Shown: one piece after another, positions 55,893-64,000 of the stretch
Layout: every line of letters begins with the position of its first letter
Position numbering within the stretch: position 1 is the first letter of the stretch
Assembly: GCA_012934845.2 (NCBI GenBank)
Contig: WNNJ02001308.1
Location: forward strand, 62,001-126,000
Direction of reading: 5' to 3'
DNA from: Pomphorhynchus laevis
Lineage: Eukaryota > Acanthocephala > Palaeacanthocephala > Echinorhynchida > Pomphorhynchidae
DNA: 64,000 nucleotides
Position numbers and translations under genes: made by a program
Notes under the pieces: model-generated
The model's input: the letters and a program-made list of their open reading frames with translations, nothing else
Databases searched by the model: none
What the model was told of the DNA's origin: nothing

Positions 55893-56654
55893 GATGACCG
55901 TCGTTTTCGCCTAGGAACTTCAATTCTTAATTACGTCATGAAGTATAGGGATCTGGGTGTCATTGTGCATAGGACATTGAAATCCCGATCAAATACAGAG
56001 TTTGCCTATAGCAAGGTTTTGCGATCTATGTACTGCGTCAAAAATGCATTTAATCGTAATAATCCATACGTCTTCAAACGGCTTTACTGCGCTCTTGTTC
56101 GCCCGCATATAGAGTATTGCGTGCAAGCAGTTTTTCCATACACTAAGAAAGAGTTCAATAGACTAGAGTCAATCCTTCGTAGAGGTTCTCGAATGTGTAT
56201 AAATGGATCATATTCATATCGTGAGCGGCTTGAATTTTTAAAGATATTATCTTTGGGTCAGAGGCTATATTACCTAGACCTTGTTGCATTATGGCGAATG
56301 ATTAATGGAATAGATGGGTTTCCCTCGTGCTATGTTAAAGTTTGTTCTCAAACGCGTCGTGGCCACCCGTTGAAACTAATTAAGTTTTCCCACGGTAAAG
56401 TAGTGAGTTTGGCTATGCTCTCACATCGAGCATTAAACGCCTGAAACACGTTGCCAGGAGAAATAGCATGTACCAAGGACTTCTCTCAATTTAAAGTTCA
56501 ACTTCGTCAGTGGATTAACAATCATGGCATTCCGGATGTATACAATATTATGTAAGCGCCTATTTACTTTTTTTTCTTTTTTTCTTATATTTTCCTATGT
56601 GATCAGTTGAAACAGCCATTTGGCTATAACTTGTAATACTAATAATAATAATTT

Positions 56655-57725
56655 CCTTCCCACTGGAAATGCGCCACTGTTTGTCCTCTCCTCAAAAAAC
56701 AATCTCTCGACCTCTCACTACCATCTTCGTACCATCCTATCTCACTTCTCCCAACCCTCTCCAAACTCATTGAGCGTATTGTTCTCAAGCAAATTAATGC
56801 ATATCTATTTTCCTCCCACTTGTTTCCTCCATTCCAAGCTGCTTTGAGCTCTAATCACTATACTGAAATTGCATGTCTTAAAGTTTATAACGACGTACTC
56901 ATCTCGCGCGATCAAAAATCATGTAGTGTCATAGTTTCTCTTGTTCTCTCATCTGCTTTTGGCATCGTCGATCACTCGATTCTTCTCAATCGTCTTCGTC
57001 ATGATTATGGCTTCTCTTTACCCACTGTAGCTTGGTTTTCTACATATCTATCAAACCGTACTTTTCGAGTGTGTTCTAACTCTTCTCTTTCCCATCCTTC
57101 TTCCATCCCGTCCGGTGTTCCACAAGAATCCATATTAGAGCCTTTGTTTTTCTCTCTTCTTCTAGGTGATCTCGTTTTCTTAGGCTTCTATTTCGACAAC
57201 CGACTTTCACTTAAACTTTTGTTAGAGATGAAGTACGCTCATCTACCTTGATTCTCCGCAATCTTCGTAAAATTCATCTTCTCTCCTTTTTCTCAAGACT
57301 CGATTGCTGTCTTAATCTATTTTCCAACTCACCTAAGTCCAATCTTCTTCCACTACAACGCATCGTAAACGCAGCCGTCCGAATTCTCTTCTGTCTTCGT
57401 CGTTTTGAGCATACATCTCACCATCTTGATTATATCAATTTGCCTATCGTTTATTCTCGTGTTCAAATTCGTCTTCTTCTCATTGCTTTCGCCTTGTAAC
57501 TTTTCCTATGCCTTCATTTTTAAACCTTCCTTTTCTCGACAATTCTCGTCCTGATTTTTGTTCGTTGCGTTTCCGTAATTCTCTTCTTTTACATGTCCCA
57601 AACTACTCCACCTCGTTTGGCTTCCGTTCCTTCCTTGTGTCTGCTCCTCTCTCGTGGAATCATCTGCCCATTCATATACGCCAATCAACCTCAATGTCGT
57701 GTTTCAAACGCCAAATCTGGTTTTA
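56655..57725 (+). mobile_element. LINE-E 3' part (reverse transcriptase)
   Basis: It resumes with FPSHWKCATVCPL and SYHPISLLPTLSKLIERIVL, then SVIVSLVLSSAFGIVDHSIL (motif A region), SSIPSGVPQESILEPLFFSL (motif B) and LVFLGFYFDNRLSLK. The YADD segment is missing and the frames are broken. It ends near 57725 where AT-rich sequence and a fold-back repeat begin. Confidence 0.75.
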
Positions 57726-57779
57726 TTTAAACAATTTAATGCATATTTCTTTAAAAAATTATTGGATCTGGATTAATGC

Positions 57780-57900
57780 ATATTTGAAGTTAATGCATAT
57801 TTCTTTAAAGAATTATCGGAGCTGGATTAAAGAAAAGTGGAAATTTTTTGATATTTCGCTAACTTCTGTTATCATCTTCAGAAAATTACATTCTGAAGTA
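57780..57900. repeat. Fold-back family fragment with hammerhead-like arm
   Basis: GGAGCTGGATTAAAGAAAAG and ATATTTCGCTAACTTCTGTT match the left arm of the repeats at 3241 and 36525. Minus strand reads CUGAAGA…GAAA as there, with a shortened hairpin. Confidence 0.6.
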
Positions 57901-58895
57901 ATTACGATCAATTATGATCAATCGATTCTTCTCCATCGCCTTCGTCATGATTACCATTTCTCTTTACCAAGTGTAGCTTTTTTACATATCTATCAAACCG
58001 TACGTTTCGTGTCTGCTCTAACTCTTCTCTTTTCTACCCTTTTTCCATCTCATTCTATGTTCCACAAGAATCCGTATTAGGGCATTTGTTTTTCTCTCTT
58101 CTCGATGACATTCTCATCTATGCTCATGCACCTCTTTATCGTATTCACGATCTTAGTGTTTCTGCTTCCGACTGTCTTGTCTCAATTTCCAATCATCTTT
58201 CTTCCCTTCGCCTTTCTCTGAATCCTGATAAATCCAAAATTATGTAGATCCTACCTCGACGCCTCGGCTTTAAACCTCCCTCCGTATCATTAAATTCTAC
58301 AATTATTCCTATCGTTGACAATCTCGTTTTCTTAGGCTTCCATTTTGACAACCGACTTTCACTTAAACCTTTCGTTAGAAATAAAGTACGCTCATCTACC
58401 TTGATATTCCGCAACCTCCGTCAAGTTCGTAGATTGATCGATTTCCCTTCTTGTATGACTCTCATATCTTCTCTCCTTTTTTCTAGACTCGATTATTGTC
58501 TTAGTCTATTTTACAACTCACCTAAATCCACTTTTCAACGCATCCGTCCAGGATCTCCTCCGTCTTCGTCGTTTTGATCATACATCCTACCATCTTGCTT
58601 CTCTCGATTTACCTACCATTTATTGTCTTGTTCAAATTCGTCTTCTCATTGCTTTTCACCTTGTAACTTTTCATACCCTCTTCATTTCTCAACCTTTATT
58701 TTCTTGAGAATCCTCGTCCTGTTTACTGTTCCTTGCGTTCCCGTAATTTCCTTCTTGTACGTGTCCCAAACTATTCTCCCTCCTTTGGCTTCCGCTCCTT
58801 CCTTGTGGTTGCTCCTCTCTCGTGGAATCATCTGTCCATTCATATATGCCAATCAACCCCTTGCCGTGTTTTAAACGCCAAATCTGATCATATTT
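57901..58895 (+). mobile_element. Second LINE-E-family 3' fragment
   Basis: It repeats the RT part of LINE-E from motif A onward (ILLHRLRHDYHFSLPSVAF), with DILIYAHAPLYRIHDLSVSA, LSLNPDKSKI and LVFLGFHFDNRLSLKPFVRN, to the end near 58895. It is heavily broken. It lies in the same orientation directly after the first, about 75-85% alike by eye. Confidence 0.75.
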
Positions 58896-59725
58896 AAGCA
58901 ATTTAACTAAGTTATCTGTTTTCTAACAAAAACAACAAGAGCTAAAACGTAATTACTGGTAAACAGTAGATATTCTTTTTGAAGTTGGCTTTTGACCTAG
59001 CCATAATAGCTTTGGAATGTCATTTAAATCCTTGGAAACTCGGTATGCCAGACAGTTAAGCTTTTTCAACATCCAATGCACTTTTTAAATAGTAAATTCA
59101 ATTCCTAGTACGAGTGGTAGTCCGCGAGTGAAACAAAATCAATAGGGATGGTGGGATCTTTCACAGCACATCAAGTGACAAAAATATCGTTTATTCTTAG
59201 CGTACTAGAAATATGTTTCATATTTAAGCGCCGTAAACGAGCATGATAAGACGAGCATCGAAGACTTGTAAAGCATTTGGATGCTCTTCTCAAGATTCTC
59301 TATATCTAGAAAGAATTAGCTTCATATATAAACGCCGAAAGTGATAACGATAAGGCAAGTCTCCCAGACCTGCAACGCATTTGAATGCTCATTTCAAAAT
59401 TTTCTCCAAGTGGAGTTTATCTCCTTTAGATGTGGAAACGACACTTCTAAGAATTACACTAAAATACCTTCACCTATACCTTAAACAAATAATAAAATTG
59501 TCGATTGATAGTTTTACGAAGCATATCTTGATAACACCAAACATTACCATTGACTTATTTTTGAGAAATAAGGACTTAGAAAAGTGCAACTTATCGGAGA
59601 GAATAGCACAGATAGTTTTATTTAATAAATCTAGAAATACTTATCATATGAGTGAATATCGTTGAGAATTGCTTTCGGGTCAAAAGTAACTTTTTTATTG
59701 CGAACCATCCCTGAGAATACAAAAA
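58896..59725. other. Stretch with a diverged ~104-bp tandem duplication
   Basis: 59216-59310 and 59323-59405 share TTCATAT-AA-CGCCG…GAT-A-G-CGAG and CATTTGGATGCTC/CATTTGAATGCTC. A 94-codon open frame (59381-59665) shows no domain I know. No other signal. Confidence 0.4.
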
Positions 59726-60014
59726 TAACTTTATTTATTTGATATTTCGACTGTACTTAGCAGTCCTTTTCAATTGTAAGAAGTTTATTTATCAGCCAAG
59801 AAAGTTCAAATCTAAGTAGTTTATTTATCAGCCAGGACATTTCAAACTTTCTTGGCTGATAAAAAGTTATAGTATTAGTTAATTATATAACTAATACTCT
59901 CTAACTTAATGATATATTGTACATTCACTCATATCTTTTTTATTGCGAACCATCCCAGAGAATACAAAAAGAACTTTATTTATTTGATATTTCAACTGTA
60001 CTTAGCAGTCCTTT
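59726..60014. repeat. Fold-back repeat, duplicated
   Basis: GATATTTCGACTGTACTTAG at 59741 recurs as GATATTTCAACTGTACTTAG at 59984. The loop between is a palindrome around CTTGGCTGATAAA. On the minus strand GACUG…CAGUC hairpin then GAAAUAUC parallels the other hammerhead-like modules, but the CUGANGA box is UUGAAAA. Confidence 0.5.
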
Positions 60015-60400
60015 TCCCAGCAGATAGTGTCTCCATTCTTTAATAGCATCGACAATAGCGAGAGCTTCTTTTTCTACCGCAGAATAGCCCTTTGCTACAC
60101 TCTGCAGACTTCTAGAGGAGAATGCTACAGAACGACCTTCCAGTGACAATACAGCGGCTATTGTGTGGTTAGATGCGTCTGTTTCGACTCGCAAGATTTT
60201 GGATCCATCAATTGAGACGAGGACAGAGTCAGCTATATTTTGTCGAATTTCGTTGAAGCTTTCCAAGGCATCTTTTGTCAGAGGTAATGTCACTGCTTCC
60301 AATAAGCTTCTGACTTTTTGAGAATAGTTATTAATCCATCGGGAATAATGAGAGAACATGCCAATCACCCGCGTAAGATCACTTTGGGAAGACGATGATC
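60015..60400 (-). mobile_element. LTR-retrotransposon fossil (Ty3/Gypsy-like RT-RNase H fragment)
   Basis: The minus strand retains part of the region joining reverse transcriptase to RNase H, with a DASNHTIAAVL-type RNase H start. No LTRs, gag, integrase or envelope part were recognised nearby. It is a short, old, broken remnant. Family assignment to Ty3/Gypsy rests on this domain only. Confidence 0.7.
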
Positions 60401-60423
60401 CTTTGATGGATTCTTATTTATGT

Positions 60424-60737
60424 AACGAATAGTTGCTAGGTCACACGAGGTGACTTTCGCATTGAAAACCAGCTACAGAATCCTTCAGAGATTACTTATC
60501 TGAAATTCGACAGCTCGAATCTCGGATAAGTCAAATTTCAAAAGGCGAAGAGTTGGTAGTCAGCCTTCTGACGAGCCCGAAGCTACCAACATGTGGCAAA
60601 AAGCGGGCGAAACGAAAACGGTTGTGGCAATGGCGCCGTTAGTAGTCAGGGTGTATGAAATTGGATATCATGAAAGAAGGATTCTGTAGCTGATTTTCAA
60701 TGCGAAAGTCACCTCGTGTGACCTTGCAACTATTCGT
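60424..60737. repeat. MITE-like element with ~61-bp inverted ends and a hammerhead-like core
   Basis: ACGAATAGTTGCTAGGTCAC (from 60424) and its inverted copy ending at 60737 are near-perfect over about 61 bp. Inside, the plus strand has CUGACGA (60568-60574), perfect 5-bp helix II GCCCG/CGGGC (60575-60579 and 60604-60608) and GAAAC (60609-60613). The closing triplet is not canonical. Confidence 0.75.
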
Positions 60738-60743
60738 TATATA

Positions 60744-60967
60744 TAACAACACCATTTAGTATATATATACTAAATGGTGTTGCTTGATAGACTGGACTTC
60801 GATTCACGACTTTCAGTCACCATGTCACTTCCAGTGTGTACCTCATTCTACTGATGAGTGTTGCCGGGTACTCATCATTTCGATGCTGAAGTGGTCGTCT
60901 AGAAGTGACATGGTGACTGAAAGTCGTGAATCGAAGTCCAGTCTATCAAGCAACACCATTTAGTATA
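60744..60967. repeat. Fold-back element with long perfect arms
   Basis: Arms of about 70 bp (TGGTGTTGCTTGATAGACTGG…GTGACATGGTGACTG) face each other around a 70-bp loop that holds an 8-bp hairpin TGATGAGT/ACTCATCA. ACACCATTTAGTATA is present in both orientations at its left edge. Confidence 0.8.
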
Positions 60968-61026
60968 AATGCCGTATTTCGTAAGAAATCCTGGACCGTT
61001 GTTTACTCAGCACATCCGTGCACTAC

Positions 61027-61027
<1 letters not shown>

Positions 61028-61110
<83 letters not shown>
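61028..61110. repeat. (AT)n microsatellite
   Basis: About 82 bp of pure AT directly joined to Naiad sequence at the place where that element reads ATACATATATATGTTAT, suggesting the tract grew from the element. Open frames reading Ile-Tyr repeats are artefacts. Confidence 0.95.
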
Positions 61111-61113
<3 letters not shown>

Positions 61114-61545
61114 ATAATAATTATAACGCCTATCTAACAAAAATTAAACCATCAAGTAAATATAAATATATGGATAAAATTAGAATTAATAGAATCCTTA
61201 CATATTTTGATAAGTCAAAATTATTTAAAAGTAGGGACATCTATATTTAGACAAGTAAAAGGTGTTTTAATGAGTTGTAATAGTAGCCCAATTATAGCTG
61301 ACTTGTTTTTAAGCTTTATAGAATATGAATTTGTTCATAACTGTGTAAAAACTAAATCTAAACAATATAAATATATGAAATATATGTTTCGATACATTGA
61401 TGATATATGTGTATTTAGTTATAATAGATAATATAGTTATAATAATTATAACGCCTATCTTACAAAAATTAAACCATCAAGCAAATATAAATATATGGAT
61501 AAAATTGAATTAATAGAATCCTTAAATATTTTAATAAATCAATTT
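61111..61545 (+). mobile_element. Two overlapping Naiad fragments in tandem
   Basis: 61111-61430 covers the NNYNAYLTKIKPSSKYKYMD stretch through motif B (KGVLMSCNSSPIIADLFLSF) to motif C (FRYIDDICVF). 61432-61545 starts the same region again and stops after NILINQ. Motif B reads LMSCNSS instead of PMGGNSS. Confidence 0.85.
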
Positions 61546-61897
61546 CACATTGATATCAATTTCACACTCTTGGCGATTATATTTATTTAAGTATAATAAA
61601 AATGTTCAGTCTATTATCAACATAATTCGATAATGATAAGTAAATTCAATACTGTTTAATTTCACGTTTCCCTAATACATGATTTTCTATTAATATATTA
61701 TTTCGGTATCAAAGTGTAATTTTACTTTTGTGGTATAAACAGTCAAGATTAGATATCTGTAATACCGCATTTTATTTAAAATATTGCAACCGAAAACATT
61801 AAATTACTGATCAGATCATTTAGTTATATTTTTATGATATTTCATTATTTGAATAAAAAAATAAAGTTGTACTTTGTAAACATGATCTTTTTTGAAG
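61546..61897. other. No recognised element; possible 5' region of the next gene
   Basis: AT-rich, no repeat. If the exon at 61898 is a first exon, a promoter could lie here, but no clear TATA or initiator stands out against the AT background. Confidence 0.3.
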
Positions 61898-62023
61898 ATG
61901 TCGCGTCTGAATAACTTAATTCGATGGAACAAACAAAGCTCAGAAAAGATTGCCATAAAATATATTGCCAATGGGTTTGAACAAATATTATCAGAAAATG
62001 CTGTCTGTGATATAATTGAGCAG
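61898..62023 (+). CDS. Possible first coding exon of a host gene
   Basis: ATG (context GAAGATGTC) opens 42 codons, MSRLNNLIRWNKQSSEKIAI then KYIANGFEQILSENAVCDII and EQ, ending exactly at CAG|GTTAGT, a good donor in phase 0. An in-frame TGA precedes the ATG by four codons, so this is the first ATG. Beyond the donor the frame hits TAA within seven codons. Composition is coding-like. No family recognised. Confidence 0.45.
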
Positions 62024-62544
62024 GTTAGTTTATTGGGCAGTTAATCTATCATGTTTTGAATGCTTTTCCGAGAATCAAAAAGCAAATCAACTTTAGTTGT
62101 AATTTTTCGCTAATGAAATTGAATCCTTCTGACAAAAGTTTTCAACATTGACTTTAATTATTTGTAAAGGATAAAAGTCAGTTTTGAAAACTTCGCATGA
62201 AGAGGCCAATTGAATTGGCCAGAATCAACAAATATAGTTTTATTTTTTGATTCTGGGAAAAACCGACACCTTATTAAATTATTTTCTTTGATAATTCCAC
62301 CCAAATTAATAAATCTGCGTTCGCTTTTTAATTTACTTAGGATATGTGATTCTATTCCTAAAATATGATGTTGTTATCAATAATTAAATAAATTGCCAGT
62401 TATGTATCATGTAATACTCAGTAAATAAGCAAAATGAATTGATAAAATTAGTAATTTTTTAGATATACCGAGATAAGTTGAAACCGGATAGTAAAGTGTA
62501 TTACAGTAGAAAGCATATATACATTCAATAAAATGTTAGTTTGA
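62024..62544. other. No recognised element
   Basis: AT-rich; would be intron if the exon at 61898 is real. Confidence 0.4.
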
Positions 62545-62790
62545 ACTACAGTTTGAACTCAAACTGTAGTTATAACCAAGAAAATCAGTTCAAATTTTCT
62601 TGATTATAACTACATACAATTTTTGAAGAAGCCGCAAGGCGAAACGTAAATTGAAGAATTAATCATTGTTTTTTGTTGGTAGAGACCAATAATCATATTT
62701 CCTGTATATTTTGGTCATAGCGTGATCCCAACAGGAAGTAGCTTATAAATTGATTTTAATTTATACTTACAATATATATAAAAATTTTAA
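62545..62790 (+). repeat. Second copy of the 27-kb fold-back family
   Basis: UUGAAGA (62623-62629), hairpin GCC-GCAA-GGC (62631-62640), GAAACG (62641-62646), followed by the same flank as 27085-27190 including CATAGCGTGATCCCAAC. The left arm is replaced by a different palindrome (ACTACAGTTTGAACTCAAACTGTAGT). Confidence 0.65.
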
Positions 62791-63280
62791 TATACAGGTT
62801 AAAACAATTTTCTTGATATCATCAAATTAAAACAATTTGATAAAGAACGTAAGTTCAAAACTTTAAATAAAAGCTCTGTAGTCTTTGTGGGTGTAATATA
62901 TAAATTTGATTTTAATATTAACCAAGTACCTCTTAAGGGGTCCCAGCTGCTGTGTAATACCGGAAATATTTGGATATTCTATATATAATCATGCATTTAA
63001 AAATATATGTCATTAATTTAATAAATATTATTAATTTACGATATATTCTTTTGAGCATTGCTTAAATGGTCATGTTACTCGATTCATTCTGTAGTTGTAG
63101 GGCTTTAAATTTTTAATTCCGACATTATAATATAAATAATAAGACACAAATAAAACGGGTTTGAATTTGATGATACATACAGCAAATTCTGAAAAATCAA
63201 GATATAGTCCAACGACCGCTTATTCTGTTATCATAAATAAAGAATATAAATTAACAAAAACAATCGGACAAAACAATTAC
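62791..63280. other. No recognised element
   Basis: AT-rich sequence without coding or repeat signal. Confidence 0.4.
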
Positions 63281-63365
63281 CTCTATTGATCCACGGTGGT
63301 AACTTTGCTTTGAAGAGTTTTTCACAGTGAAAAATTATCCTACGTTGGTAAGTCAGAAGTTTCAT
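63281..63365 (-). CDS. Possible first coding exon on the minus strand
   Basis: From ATG at 63365 the minus strand reads MKLLTYQRRIIFHCEKLFKA then KLPPWINR plus one base, ending at AGAG|GTAATT, a good donor in phase 1. Composition is coding-like but the frame is short and the family is unknown. Confidence 0.35.
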
Positions 63366-64000
63366 AGTTCATAGATTGTCATTATCCGCATGATCTGTAT
63401 TGATTATTCTAGCAATTTTCTCCTTCGACTAAAGCGGTTTCGCCTCAGTCTAACAAGTAATGCTTTCCGAACGACATTTATCCTGATCTGTGTCAAGTTT
63501 CCGCTTAGCAACCATACTGAAAAATATTACCTCATTTCAAAGACAACTGAAGTTATATGTAAAGTTATTAGATGCACATCGATAATTGGCTAGAAGAACA
63601 TCAACATGCTGTTTTGGTATTTTATGAGTTATATATAAAGTGATCTGACCTTTGAAGGTTTTGCTTCGAAATATAAGCACTAAAATATAATTTGTATATT
63701 CGATAAATACCAATTTAATATGAATTTTGGATATTTTCAGTTCGTTTATTTATTTCTAAGCACGACGTGCTATATATTTTAAATTAGAAAATATAGTAGA
63801 AATCATCTGAATCCAGACCATCATATTAAATACAAATTATGACGACATTTAATAAATATTTGTATTAATTACAAAGTGTGTTTGTTGTCTTTCCGCGTAA
63901 ATTATTAGTTTATGGATTTTTTAGATAAATGTGATGTATTCCCGATTTGCATCGCATTAGATGCTTGCATTTGCTGCCAACAATTAGATTAATTTTAAAG
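63366..64000. other. No recognised gene
   Basis: A 67-codon open frame at 63390-63593 has no recognisable domain and I do not call it. Confidence 0.4.

Larger units (their letters stand above)
52423..56654 (+). mobile_element. CR1-like LINE (LINE-D), nearly full length
   Basis: It contains ORF1 (52423-53602, broken), ORF2 in two long frames (53772-54569 and 54570-55892), a tail frame (55938-56444) and a 3' UTR ending in (TAA)n. It has inserted into LINE-E. Several stops and frame changes are present but the protein blocks are well kept. Confidence 0.9.

Noticed and set aside
60926-61250. Open frames with long Ile-Tyr repeats
   Set aside because: Produced by the (AT)n tract; only the downstream Naiad-matching part is meaningful.

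Overview
The window is AT-rich animal nuclear DNA: exons split by GT-AG introns, a LIM-homeodomain gene, and a dense layer of retrotransposons, DNA transposons and fold-back repeats. No prokaryotic operon, rRNA or CRISPR is visible. The species cannot be read from the sequence. An invertebrate is likely, because a Naiad-type Penelope-like element (GIY-YIG domain before the reverse transcriptase) sits among CR1-like, Jockey/I-like, Merlin and IS630/Tc1-mariner elements.

Layout. 0.6-1.4 kb: tandem 319-bp repeats with a hammerhead-like core. 2.2-2.9 kb: tRNA-like (SINE-like) palindrome and two minus-strand exons that join in frame. 3.7-7.4 kb: decayed IS630-like transposon holding a LINE fragment, then a Naiad fragment. 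7.97-11.78 kb: Jockey/I-like LINE with intact ORF1. 12.3-13.2 kb: weak minus-strand candidate exons split by a LINE 3' fragment. 14.6-17 kb: minisatellite and fold-back repeats. 17.8-21.7 kb: nearly intact Naiad element flanked by a partial direct copy. 22.05-25.07 kb: unusual retroelement with a cysteine-rich N-terminus, RT and a nuclease-like C-terminus. 28.35-32.19 kb: second, nearly intact LINE of the 8-12 kb family, inserted in a 319-bp repeat. 32.8-42.5 kb: four exons of a very compact LIM-homeodomain gene, whose introns hold an antisense retroelement, a Merlin transposon with ~480-bp inverted repeats, and ~510-bp tandem repeats with type I hammerhead ribozymes. 43.4-58.9 kb: three CR1-like LINE families, one nested in another. 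59.7-61.5 kb: LTR-retrotransposon fossil, fold-back elements, an (AT)n tract and Naiad pieces. 61.9-64 kb: two possible host first exons.

The main discovery signal is the recurrence of hammerhead-type cores (CUGANGA, hairpin, GAAA) in several unrelated repeat families. The best copies have all three helices and a GUC cleavage triplet and lie inside an intron of the LIM-homeodomain gene. Second are the LIM-homeodomain gene itself (8-residue linker, 7-residue tail, apparent GT-TG intron) and the Naiad element with its processed-looking flanking copy. All calls were made by reading the sequence; no search or folding program was run.
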